NCBI GenBank assembly: GCA_008360955.1
Contig: LUCM01006041.1
Span: 62,001-126,000, forward strand
Length of the DNA stretch: 64,000 nt
Source of the DNA: Fasciolopsis buskii
Taxonomy: Eukaryota; Platyhelminthes; Trematoda; Plagiorchiida; Fasciolidae
Reading direction: 5' to 3'
In this document: positions 27,421 to 40,633 of the stretch, piece after piece
Layout: every line of letters starts with the position of its first letter
Numbering within the stretch: the first letter of the stretch is position 1
Translations under genes and position numbers: made by a program
Notes under the pieces: model-generated
What the model saw: only the letters and a program-made list of their open reading frames with translations
The model's database searches: none
What the model was told of the DNA's origin: nothing

Positions 27421-30400
27421 AACAAGAAGGTCAGACAAAAACGGCATCGTAAAAAACGTTTGACTTACAAGCAAATAAATTCTTTGATCACCTGTGCGTG
27501 ACTTGGTCACTTGGTCACGTGGTGGTCCTAAGACAGCAAAAAGTGGGCAACGAAGGCGTAAAGGAAAAAAAACATCTGGTAGGTAGCTAACGGTTCAATA
27601 TCACACCTAAATTACAGAGTCAGATTGAGGGCGACAGAAAGAAGAGGGACGCAACAGCTTCTTGGGACCAGCGTGGTCGTAAATTCAGTGGGTCTTACCT
27701 ACGCACGATTTTACCTTCCTGTTCTGTGAACACTTAAATCGTGCTCTCCAGAGTTAATAGAGTTTGGACTAAAATACAATAAACCGACCCATTTTCCCAA
27801 TGGGAAACCAGTTTTTCGCCGTTCATGATTAGTGCAAAGTCCTTTTGAGGAAAGGCATGACTATTTTCTATTTGAATCTCCAGCTTCTCAAGGAAATCGG
27901 ACAATTCGCTGACCGTAACGAGATTTGTGACCTTAGTGATTAGTTACCATACCCACTATTGTTTTTACACATCTGCTGCGTTGCTGATTAACATTGGTTT
28001 CGCCTGACTTGTTCCTAACTCTCAAACTCATGACAACTCGTGACTAGCGGAACCTACTCGCTGACAGAAAATGCACATGCAGCTTTCGGGAAATCCCAAA
28101 CGTTTTTTCTTGAGAGTTGCAAATTTTGCCAACACTCAAAGTTTTTGAAAAACAAACGGTTTCCAGTTCTTCCGGCAAAGCGAATACCATGGGAAAAATT
28201 TTGGGTTGTGACAAAACTATAACGAAAACTATTCTGGTCGTGAAGGTGATTGAAAACATAAACCTAAAGTCTAACAGGCGTGCGCTCGCATGCATACGTC
28301 GTGGGAATGTGCAAAAAATTAAATCACCTTCTAGTAGATGCTTGCAATCGGTGCGCGTAAAAGGGTCTCGTTTCAGATCTACGTGAGAGAGAGATCTCAA
28401 TAAGGCATTCGGATGACAGTCGCAAATAGTTCCGTCACCTTTTCGAGTGATTTCGAGAGTTCCAAGATTAGTTGGGGTGGAGTACAAGTATTCCTCTTTA
28501 TTGAACAAACTACTATGGAGTAAAAAATTGGACTATCGTTGACTTGCTAAACCATATTTTGATATTGTGAGTTTATCTCCGGTAATGGGTGGGCGTTGGC
28601 GTTGGAGAAATAAATGCTACGCGCTTCCGCTTTGGGATGGTCTAACACTACAAAAAGTCCTTGATTTCAATAAACAGCCTATTCAAGTTTACAATTTATC
28701 CTACTCTTTGGTAAGGAAGAAGTTCTGTCGTAAAAAAGAGGACTATCTAAAGGTTTGACGCAATGTTACTACTTCTGTGAGGCAAGTAGCAATTTTCATG
28801 GCAGACAATAAAATTCATTTTGAAATAGGTACAAAATATATTTGCACATTGACAAATTACCGATTTACTCCCACAATTTCGTTCACGTGTGACGCTATTT
28901 CGGAAACAGTGTGAATGAACACGGAACAGAAATCATGCAGCCTTTAAGAATGTCTTTCTCCGTGCAGTGAATTCATAGACGACCGTGAACATGTTGGATA
29001 TAGCGAAGTCAGAATGTTGGGAACCAGTGTTATTTTACGAAAAATATCTAGGGGTGTTTGTTCGGATTAAAGTACGAAGAAAACAATTATAATTAGATTT
29101 ACCCTTTTCCTCAACCACTGTGTCCATTTTTGATGTCGAAAATTCGTGATCGCGTCGTTAGTGGAGGGCACACCTGGCTAATTAATGATTGTGCTGGACT
29201 AAGGGTAAACAACAGATTTTCACTAATCAACAACAGGTGTTATTTAAAACTTGTGCACCTTTTCATGTATCATGTGCCAGATAAGTAGTTCTACTAATCA
29301 TCAAACAAGGACTAATCACCGAGGGGCTCAAGTTCTACAGATTCGAAGTGCATTTGCCCTATCGAACAATAGTTGAACAGACATTTGTTCAGGCACGTGA
29401 GAGAAACTTGATTTCAACTATGAGCAGAATAATTCATCTCATAGGAACTAAAATGATTGAAACGCTTCATCTCGTTCAGACTAAAGTAATGTGTTCCTCA
29501 GTCTCACAACACGATGAGTTAAGCGCTTCCGGACCCGTTGCTTCATGTGGTGACTGCTGCATCACTGATCTTCATAGAAGCAAACGCTGCATATCGAAGC
29601 AACGAATTCACCGGGTTTTCCAGAACTATTTAGAATATTACATTTCTTGACTACCAAAACAGATCAGTCGGAAATTTCTTCTAGATTCTGGATTGTAAAT
29701 CTTGGTATCATCGGAATCTCGAGTGATGTGAACAAAGGTGACATTATTTTCGTTTTACTGATGGCACTCTTTGAACATCCGAGTTTTCCGTACTCTCAAA
29801 TACGAATTCGCTGCTCCCTACACTTTTTCTTATCATCGTCTCTTTTGGCTCAATTTTTGTCCTTAGTAGACTATTTTCCTTCCAGTTTGCTGATTTGCTT
29901 GTCTAAACTTTATGTTATATTGCATGGTATGACATGATAGAGCCCGAAGTTCCTCCTAGTTTCCTGTGGCCTGGTCGTGACTGTCAATCGATATTGCTGA
30001 ATTTCGTGAAGACGCCGGCAGACAAGCACTTATTGTCTTTGTCCGTTCGCGTGTTTGCAAACGACTGTTGATCAGTGATTAATAATGATTGCCAGTGCAC
30101 CGGAGATCTCAAGAGCATGCACGAAAAAGCGACCATCCGAACGCCAATCTTAATTAGCACGTATTCACGATCTGCAGTTGTTCAAGCTTTGCTTCAGACG
30201 CACTGAGCTCCGGAAGGTCAAGGCCAAATAAGACTGACTGACGCAAAATGTCTGTTGTTTCAGCTAGAAACCGACAGCTTTATGTGAATAACACCTGTTC
30301 GTTGATAGCCTGTGTTCGCGACAGGTCTCGTATACTGACTTTCATATAAAAAACGACCTGATGCTATTACTCAAAGCTCGACTACCCAAACACATCTATT

Positions 30401-31473
30401 TGAAAAACCTCTAGCGATTTGCTATTATAACCACCGGCGTATAGTAATCTAATCGATTTGCTGAGAAAACCACAAAGTGAGGTTTCTAAAATCTCGGACC
30501 TGTCCATAAGAGTGTAATTCTTGTGGACCTTAGACGACATATTACACGCAACAAAATTAGTGATTTCAGTCTCTCTATAAAACTGGGCATGCATCCACAA
30601 GAAATTTACATCGATTAAGCACGAATTCGTAGATTGTACTTTGTTTCGATTTATTCTCGTCTGTGAACAGCGAATTTGGTTCCAATACCTCATTCGGTTT
30701 AGTGAGAATGGCTGCGTCATTACTTGAAGCCTAGTAATTTGGTCACTCCAGATCGCCTCCATAAATGTTGGTATGCCACTGTTGCAGTTGCCGATTCCAC
30801 ACCTTTAATTGGAATCTTTTTGTTCATTCGGAATTTCTGATTTTCTCCATCCCTGAACGTTTGTTTCTGCGTAATCCGACCACAAAACAAGAAACATTCC
30901 ATAATTTCATTGCCATAGCCCTGGTTACCGAGTCCAGGTGTCATGTTTTTTTCTCAAGATTTAGATCACTGCCTATTCCATAACAGATAAACACCGAATG
31001 AAAATTCTGCCGCATTTTTGCACCACGCTGACTTCATCCGTAAATTTTGAAGAATCATCACGGTGTCAGGATGTGTAGCCTGATTCGTGTGCACTTGTCA
31101 ACATGCAGCACTTTCTAAATTCCAAATTTTTCTCTTAGCTTTTCTGGATTTCTCTGTTTGGCACTACTGACCAGGAAAACAGGCATCATTCTTCGAAGAA
31201 CTCACTTAAAGTACTTGATTACTTCCTGGTCTATAGGTAAACTGTTACCTCTACACCTGACGACATCGTAGAAACTTGGTTGCAATAGCTAACGCATGAT
31301 GTTACTCATAATTAGTTCGGCAGTTAAAGCGGATCAGTCTTTATCATTCCACAGTGGAGAAGTCATTCAAGCATTCCGAGAACAGGGTTGAAACTTCATA
31401 CCATGATACATGAAAAAGTGTTGATTTATCGTACCTTACAATAACAACTGCGGGGTAGCGTTTAACAAAGGGC

Positions 31474-31478
<5 letters not shown>

Positions 31479-31505
<27 letters not shown>
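31479..31505. repeat. (TA)n microsatellite
   Basis: An uninterrupted alternating AT run of 27 bases inside intron 1. Likely polymorphic in length. Confidence 0.95.
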
Positions 31506-33650
31506 GGAACCGTTTTGTATTGTTAGAATTCATCTACCGTTCGACCGGGTGGAGGGTAACGGTACGACTAAAAACATCAAGGTGCAAAGTTTTGTTATTG
31601 ATCCTTTGACCGTTGATAAGCTTCCGTTTATCCTGTTTCACTCGCTGTAAGTCTTACGAACAGTCAAACCACAAAGAAGAAATCCTGTATTACATCGGCA
31701 CCACAAAAGATTGAGCCCTTCTTTGGGAGGCAGTGAAATCGAGCCAGCTTATTGAAGGAACAAGGCCCATAATCTTCAAACGATTCACATATTTCATCCT
31801 AGATGTTTAATCGGGCTGTTCTCATGTCCGCGATGATCACTGGAAAACGTGATAATCAGCTTCATCGTACACTTGGCCTACTTTCCGGTGTTCATTTTGA
31901 AGACTCATCTCGACATAAAAAGCCTAGTTCAGAAGAATCCCACATGAAATAACGTTTTATACGATCTCCACAAAAAACCCAAAAGACTTGGCACAAATTT
32001 TTGCAATTCCCTCGGTTCTGGGAGTAACTGAAAAATTCCACATTCTCAGGTTCTCATATGAACTTGCACTAACCGACAAGTGAATTTTTCCAAATCTCAA
32101 TTGGCGGTCTACAAAATAAACTGCTTATCAATCGGATGATTTGTTTGAATGAATCAGATATGGGAACACTAGATAAATTGTATTATGTCAAAAGAATTCG
32201 TATTCCAGGCAATTCGGAAGACATGGTGTCAGCATGGTTTGGACCGAATTGACGGACCGCAAATTGTGAACTTGCAAATTTCCCACGCAAGCAAGTAGAA
32301 TATAATTGCGTTCCGGTGCTTGAGCTTGGCAAACATTTCGGGAAAACCTATTTTAGTAGTTTTTGCTACATTCTAGGTAAAACCGTAGTCCTTTTTAAAT
32401 AGCTAACAAAGAATGAATATCTAGTTACCATACTACTTAGGTCAACGTGCTTCCCAAGGGCAAATTTGTGGAAATGTACAATATAAATATGCTTTAAAGC
32501 TACATTACGCAATTAAATAAAGTACACCCGAAATGTTTGATTATAAAAGACTGATGGCACCAGAGAAAATTTTAGTCAGTAACTATAGAATAATGCACAC
32601 AACGAAAATCAGAATTTCAAAGCTCTGGAAACTACGGTAAGTCGCTTTGGTATTAGCTGGGCAAGTTCAGATTATCTCGAGATTTTGGATCTAGGTAATT
32701 GTGTACGACGGGCTTGTGAGCATGGCTTACGCCGGTTAGATTGATGCTGGACAGTTACTTTCTAAACCAACACACGTCAAATCAAATTGTTTTATATCAC
32801 TAGAAATGGATGAAACACTGAAATGATCACGGTAAGGAGGTAACCCATTTGTTCCTTTCAGCAATGAGACTGACCAATTTTTCCAAACTCGGCACATCAG
32901 TTGTCTGCCGATCTTATTGCCCGATCGATAGAAACTGATGAGATGAAGTACGCAAGCAAATAAGATGCACAACGGCGGTTGATTTTTTAATTACCAAACA
33001 ATCGTTTGCCGACTTGATTAAAACACTTTAAACACTATCGTATTATAAACTTGTTACCTGGATAAATTAACACTTACAGCAGTGCTTCGGAAAGGAAATT
33101 AGTAGTCGATTTACTGCACACTATCCTCTGGCTGTTTGTAGTCGAACTTGTAAGAGTGGATTGCCTATCTTCAAACCACACTTGACTGAACGTCTTAAGA
33201 AAGCAATGGATATGAACAAAAACGGATATTTCGCTCTGATTCCATAAGATTTCTCATTCGTAGATGATCGTTCATTGCTCAAATAAAAGCATTTGGTATG
33301 CCTGAACGCTGAGAAAAAATATGAATGATTTTTTGCGGTAAACAAAAAGGCTCTCGTTGAAAGTGCGAGCCACGCACCTTCTCGCAGTCAATGCTGTTTC
33401 GTAAATTTAGTCATACTTTGATTTTATTCAAAGGAAAGACAAAATTAATTAAGGCGATTAATTTTCACTCTGGAAATAAAATCTACATGCACAGTCAGAA
33501 GCTAACATCTTTGACAGCTTGAGTATTAAATTCAACGTGCAAACATCCTATCGGGACCGAACGACGTAAGGAGTGCATCGAAAATCGATGAGCCATTTAT
33601 TGTTTTTTTGCTGTGGATGACATAATGTTAGAAACATTCCAGTTATTTGG

Positions 33651-33750
33651 TTGTTAAACTTGCTTCAAGAATGACTACCCATGCTAGTCGAAATGTTGGC
33701 AAATCGCATCTATCAATAATGCTGTCTGTTAACATTATATCACTCATAAT
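33651..33750 (+). repeat. Dispersed repeat, copy B
   Basis: Second and most diverged copy of the repeat at 77-170 (minus) and 44648-44743 (plus). It keeps the GACTACC-CAT-GCTAGTC hairpin with one broken pair, then GAAATGTTGGC, then the AATGCTGTCTGTTAACATT block. The left arm is changed to TTCAAGAA. It is probably an older insertion of the same family. Confidence 0.65.
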
Positions 33751-36700
33751 ACAAGCATCGTTGTTGCACATGTGATTACGGTAGTTCACAAATCAATGCA
33801 GATGCGACCGAAAGGACAGTTCATAGGGCGTTTTCGCAAATTATTGTAACATTTGTAGTTTTACAACACTGATATCACATAGACTAAGGGGATAAAAATC
33901 CTCTATAATTAGCGAGGTAAACGAGTTTGTATTTGTGATCTAATTTTGTATTCTATCTACTGATATTTTTTTATTCCATCAACTTTGATTAGTGACATTA
34001 TTGCCGCGTACTTTGTAATCGCGACGAAATGTGCTGATGGCAATTTACCGTCAGTCTTATGCTTTGCATGCGGATGAATGAACAAAATTTTCCCGGAAAC
34101 GCAAGACTAGTTTCGTGGTTATTACCGCACTTTACTTAGCTTTCTTTGGGAAGAATTAATGTGATCCTTACATGGACTCATCCTCCATACACACGTGCAA
34201 CGTTTCAAATGAGATTTTAGTGCCATGTGAATGATATATTTATTAAAAATCTACTGATTTCCAGTTTGTCCCTTTTATGAGTTTAAAATTGGCTATATGA
34301 CGTTAATCCTTGTTAACCGATTTGCACAGGCTATTGATCCTGTAATTATGGATCACGAAGCACTTGAGCGGGTAAACTTCAGGTCAATACTAATGTGATT
34401 GCAATTGTGTTCATCAGGGTCATCCACTTGTTTGCATAGAGGATTTCATCTTTGAAATTCTATCTCCGGGACTAGTTCGGTTAAGCTAATCCATCCGTCT
34501 CCCAAGATCTCAAAACATTGTGCTATACCGTGTTAGTCATTAGACTGGTCGTGTTTTCATAATTATGTTTCCATTGCGCGCGACACACTGAGTTTTATTT
34601 ATTGCTCCTAGCCAAATAAAACAAAACAAGCTTCACTGTGACGTATCTTTTCGCTGTCCTGTGCTCCATACCGACTGAATTATTAGGCCTTCATTTCAAG
34701 GCCACTCTGAGCAAATTTCCTTCTGCATCTTTTCAGACTATGATCCTCATCGATGTTGTTGGATCAGAATTACTAAATACAATAGTAAGCAGTCTTGTTT
34801 AGTTCAACTAACTGACACGCTTATAATACAAACTAGAACGCTGATAATTAAATTTACGTAATTTACCCTATTTTTCAGGCTTAGCTGACTGAAATGCCAT
34901 TATATCTCTCACAGACAGATGGCTAATTGCGACTGATGACATGACACATCGATTATGTTATCTGTATAAAACTGGGAATTTGTTTTTGAGGGATGGAATA
35001 TGCATTAGTCCCAAACTCCTGAAGTTGGCCTGCTTCAGTTCATCAAATTTGGACGAGATCTAGTTTTCGTGTGTACCGTCTTTTTCCGAGTAAGGAACCT
35101 GCGGCTGATTCTATCCGTTGAATCCAACACATTTGGCTTTATTAGGTTTTGACTTTCAATACGACCTATAACACTTTCCATATTACTCTTAATTTATGTC
35201 ACAACTGCTAAAAATTTCACTTAAATGTTATTTTGAGATCTTGCTTGCAGAGACATGAAAAGCAATCCATCTTATATGGGTAAAGTAAGCCTCTCGACAG
35301 AACGTTTGAGCGTTGCGTAGCAACCAAATTGACCCAAATCAACAAAAAAGGCGGATCCAAACTACTACGATACTATTTGTAACAAATTAATTAGGTGTGT
35401 TGGTCTGCTATATGTCATCGTTTGCACTCTGGCCGAGGTCTTAAGAATCCAAGGGACGTTCCTGCTAAAGCCCTAGTATTTTCGGCACAAACAAAAATAA
35501 TTTGGATATAATTCATAATTAACATGTGATACGGTATGTTTGTCAAGAACGGCCTTTACTTGAATCCGTGTAGTACAGAATTCTCTCCTTTTAACTGATT
35601 TTCTCTTTTTCGAGCCGAGGGTACACTCGGGTTTATTTTAATCGCCTTTTCTTTGTGGTTTGATTAGATGAACTTGACAGCTATTGAACTTAGAAACATC
35701 AAAGAATCTTTGATTGTTAACCTAGAAATTCATGTCGACCTATGGAGCTAGCCGTTCTTCCCATCGCTTATCTTCTCGTGATCAAACTACTGAATGAAAC
35801 TCTGTACAGTCAGTAACTTAGCCAGCTATTTGGCTGATCGAGTTTACGCTCTGCTGGTCGATTATTTTGCCGTAGATCAGTCTGCAATCATTCATTCTAC
35901 ACAATCGGCCCTTGTTTATCCTAGCACGTCAGCCTACTTGTCCGGATGAGCACGAGCACCGTTCCATAATTACTTGATCAAATAAACTTTTTTGTGTGTA
36001 CAGAAGCAGTGGTGGTTTCTAGAAGGAAAACAATAACATTTTGCACAATATAGAAGCAACGATGTACCACAGTGCCAAACAAACTTTATTGCAAACCGGT
36101 TCAAAAACTAAGCGGCGGTTGTGCAATGAGAAGGCGGTCATTAGTATTTTGTCGCCCCGTGGCCAGAAAGATATTCACTTCGTGGTTTCTAAAATTACAA
36201 CAATAACAGTGTTGAATAAAAAAATACTGTATTTATGCCCTTTATGAGAAATCCTAAACTGCCAAATTCACGTCTTCAGTATTAAATGTTCGATCAAATC
36301 ACACACGATAATTAACCTACAGCAATTATCGATTCCCCACTAATAATCTGTATGCTGATTAGTCAGTCATAAGTGAAGCAGTGCTACTCAGCGAGTAAGG
36401 AAGCATATCCTGCACAATCACAATTACCGGGGATTGGCTTATTCTGTGATATTTAACCTTCCTCGGTAATCCGAAAATTCAGGTTCCAAATCACCGCTCT
36501 GAGTGCAATCTTTTTAAGAGTACATTTACAGCGTACACAAATCCTGCATTAAACCAGCAGGCCAAAATTACTGCATCCATACTCGTACCCCGGGTTCCAC
36601 AGAGTTCACCGGATAGTGAGCAGGAAAGACAGAAACAAGAGGTGCAATGTATCTTTAAGGTGACTAATCTTCAGCAAACTGTCATTACATTTCTGTCTTC

Positions 36701-39700
36701 TATCCAATTAAAGGTCCAAACCAGTTGCCAACCTGTAATGGATTTTGTAGCAAACATTATCCAGGCCAATTCCCTATTGCGTTTTCACCCCGGGCAAAGG
36801 ATCAGTATACTCTAAAACAGCAAGCGATAAGCATTCTGCTATAAACGTCCGTGATTAGAAGCGCACATGAAGAGTAAAATGGAAAATATGAAGTTGAAAA
36901 ATTAAAATTTTTGCTTGTCCGATTCAGTTCCGATTCCGTCTACCCAACTAGCCTACTCATGGTTAGTTTAGTTAGAGTTCTACGCTTCATTGTAAGCACC
37001 TCCGCCTTCCATTAATTCTTCTTACTTGGAGCCTCATTCCTTGTTCCCATCATCTTGTCCAACAGTAGGCCGCGATTCTTATGTTTCTGATACACAAATC
37101 AGGAATCACGGGAGGGGTTACTTATCCCCGAACATCTTTACACTCGACAATCCCGTTCGCCAACGCACGCAGGTGATGCACTGACGTGGAGTGTGATCAG
37201 ATGTTGTTTTGTTGCTCTGTCGATACATGCTTGGCTTGGTGTTCTTAAATAATCGGTTCCACTTCGGCTAGGAACGGTTATGGTGGGAAATTGGGGAGGA
37301 TTTCTCCATAGTATCAGGGACGGCATAACTCCGCTGTTAGATAATGGGATGTGAGAAATGAAAGCTTTGCTGCAATAGATTTACGATTGAGAAAAGACAG
37401 TCATCCGTCAGCATCATCCATTGAATGTTTGTTGTCTGATTAAAAAGAAACAACCAAGTGAACCTCGTTTACCCAAACACGCGTTCTCCAGGCAAGTTAC
37501 GATGCGAAGTTGGAAATGAGCAAGCCAGAAGTCACATCCAAGTATGTTCTGTCAAGCGGAATAGGAGTGAGAACACGAATGCTACGGATGGCATACTTCG
37601 GTGTAATCGAATCGAGAGAGTGGAAAATGTTATTCTAAATCTACCGTAGCCTCAAATAGCTGGCCACTGCAGGCAACATAGTCAGAGATCTGAACACGAG
37701 AATCTCATTTGAGTCATTCAAAGTATGTTGGGACTCTGAGTTTATTAACGAACGACAACGGCCATCTATGGTCGTAAACATTTGAAAACATTTTATTCTC
37801 TAGTCCGCCTACGATGCTGCTAACTACAGAATAATTGAAGATCCGTTGGAAAAGCCATGCACTAATTCATTTTATTATCAACTAATCCCCCGGAGCAGTG
37901 GCCTTAGATAATCAAATATAATCATTTTTAAAATCTATTTTCCTAACAGTGCAAAATTGGTCGGCACAAAGACTTTCCGTAATTGACAGATAACACAAAT
38001 AACATGCTATGGTCAAAGTAGTTTATAAAAATTGTGTTGCATGCAAAATGACTTGAAATTCAATCGCTGTTGTTGAATGAAAATCAATCTTTAGACAAAC
38101 CAATGCCTCTGGTTTGCGCTTCGTTATTCTGTTGTTTCCTTGACCTATTTTTAAACCTACCTGGAAAAAGTAGCATTTAGGAACAACGTCTCACTGGATT
38201 TCGACTTGAACACAGTGCCCTGTTTCCGAGGAGGGACAAACATGGAACGTGCTTTCAGTAATACGATTAGGGGTTAGGTTGTCTGTTTTTTCGAACTAAA
38301 CAGAAAGTCACTTATTACGAAATGGGATCGATGGACCAGCCACTGCATAGGGAGCAGCTTAAAAAAAACTGATTTGTGTTCTCCTGTGCCTGTGTATAGT
38401 CTCTGACAATTTCATCGGGAACTCTGACTGCTAATAGCGATGTGCCTTAAGGCGATCAACTCAGATGTGACAACCTTTGAGATAGCAACATGCATTCCCT
38501 GCCAATCCTTGGGTGACGGTAAGAACGTTCCGCTAAATCACACAAACTACTTACTCCGTAAAAATGTTTTCCTGCACGAAACCATGCACACTTTCGGAAA
38601 CCTAATCTATGGTGACTAGCGATTGAAAATGCAGTTCAGTAGATCACTAATCGTCACGTCTTCTTTCAAGTAACAATGCTAAACTCACGATGGCATTGCA
38701 TCTGTCACTGCTTGTCAGTATCAACTGAAACAGGGAACACTGTGGAGCGGGGAGAAAAAATCGAATAAAAACAACAAATGCGAAGTAAACCGGAAGCTAA
38801 TGAGAATCCGAAATGGTCAAGCGCACTGGAAATAGTTGTACCCGGGATCTGACTATATTCTGTCTTGTTCATCTGAGTCAAGAAAGAGCCACTTTTTTCC
38901 AGTTTCTTTTTTCATCACGGATTATTTCCCGAATGTCCAATAACATATCAGGAATACGGCCGCAGTCGGCTACACACTGTGTGATGATTTCGAGCAGGAA
39001 AACGTCTGTCCAACTGCCAATATAATGAATGTCTCATTAAAATTGTTTAGCTTGTATTTGAATAGTTTTACAAGCGGATAACAGCAACACATATCTTTAA
39101 AGAATTATATAAATATCATTGTTTATATTTGGCATCCACAAGGTGAAGCTTATTTTCACACTAGGCAACACTGAATTTCTCCTAATGTTTGCCCTTCTCA
39201 GCTAACAACTTACCTCATGTGTGATGCTAACTACAATACTGAGCACTCACTGAGGTTCTGGTTTCTGGAATTCGGTGCCCTAATCAATCCTTTATCATTC
39301 ATCACTTACTGATAATTATTACAGGCATAATCTAACGACTTTTAGACACGACCTATTGCTTTAGGCTTTAACTAACGGATTCATATCAGCTGATCGCTAA
39401 ACCGTTCCGAACCGCTTCATTGTTCGTCGTAGAAACAAGCCAGAATGACGATAGATCGCTTCCACCGGTCAATAATAAACAAGCATTCCAGGTGTGGGGT
39501 ACATGCTAATTTTTTGTGATGTTTTCATTTCACTAGCCGTCCTCCGCCATTTGTGATTTTCCGTTGATTCCTACGTAAACGGTAACCCAGTTTAGAGCAG
39601 TAAACAATGCGGAGGGGGGGGGCAGAGATTGGAAGCATTTTATACATTGTACCCATATCTAGTTCTGTACGTCTGGACGTTAGAAGAATTAGGAATTATC

Positions 39701-40588
39701 AATTGTCTTATTTATTATGGCAAATCGGACGAGTGAATAACGCAGCAAGTTTCGCTGATCTTATGTGCAATTCGAGATTCGCTTCATTTGGTAGGTTGTC
39801 ATGGTTACTTTCTAAACCCCGGCAATGAAAAACCCCATTCGATCTTTTCACCGAGAAAAGTTAATGGATAAGCAATGGCTAAAGAATAAAAGATAATTCA
39901 GACAAGCTGGTTTGCTGCATAAATTACATATCTCACCGTTAATCGCTATGATGATTTGACTCACGTTCATGGTTTAGCCGGAGTTAGGAGCAATTGTCAG
40001 TAATCAAGTCTCCGATCATTAAGGTGAAATGTTAGAGCGAAAAATTGCAGATGCAGCATGTACGCGGTCTACGATGTATATTGTAGCACACATTGAAGTT
40101 TGCCTACAGTTTGCAGACGGCACAATCTACATTGCAGCTTACCCTGATTACTGATTGCAGATGCTTAGTGAGCTATTCTCTCGAAAGGGAAATAACTCAT
40201 ACAGATGGAAGCCAGGATATAATATGCTTACAATGTTTTTGGAATCAGTCCTTCACAGACCGGTTCTGTGGTCTATTGAAAGGCATGAAAATCATTCGAA
40301 TCAGCTTCAATATAAAAGCATACAGGTTTTTCATTTAATGCAAACCACGATTAGTTGCGGCTGAAATCAGCGTTTTCATTCATACCTTTTGTTTTCCAGA
40401 AACACTTCAACAGTCAAATAATGGATGCTAACCCAACCCCTTTCTCCACATTCGTCTGCACAAGATGACTTTTATTCGTTTTATTGTGTTGTCCTTATTG
40501 CAGCGTGCTCGCCTGTTCATTTCTCGCTCTCTTTTTTGCTCCTTTTGCCTGATCCCTCTCTCCACGAAAAAAAATCGAAATCTTCCAG

Positions 40589-40633
40589 GATGAAGTAAAC
40601 CAAGTGCTCACAGTGAACGTGTGGATTGAACAG
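40589..40633 (+). CDS. nAChR-type receptor subunit, coding exon 2
   Basis: A 45-base, phase-0 micro-exon encoding DEVNQVLTVNVWIEQ (residues 120-134). It is flanked by TCTTCCAG before and GTAAGCG after. A separate 45-base exon for exactly this part is a conserved trait of nAChR subunit genes across animals, which fixes the call despite its size. W131 is the loop D aromatic residue of the complementary face of the ligand pocket. Confidence 0.95.

Larger units (their letters stand above)
12587..40588 (+). other. Intron 1 of the receptor gene (28.0 kb)
   Basis: It starts with GTAAGT and ends with TCTTCCAG, with a pyrimidine-rich stretch some 40-100 bases before the acceptor. It is phase 0 and joins ...ISQL to DEVNQV, a junction that matches the continuous family sequence, so no coding exon is missing here. 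Contents I can support: a low-complexity triplet region (17400-17535), a tRNA-like fragment (26120-26170), a dead non-LTR reverse transcriptase (26500-27420), a TA microsatellite (31479-31505) and a repeat copy (33651-33750). The remainder shows no recognisable gene on either strand. Frames such as 28044-28508 minus (154 codons) have no family features. Confidence 0.9.

Noticed and set aside
28044..28508. 154-codon open frame on the minus strand
   Set aside because: No recognisable family features, no splice context, and it lies inside intron 1; length is within chance for a 64-kb window.
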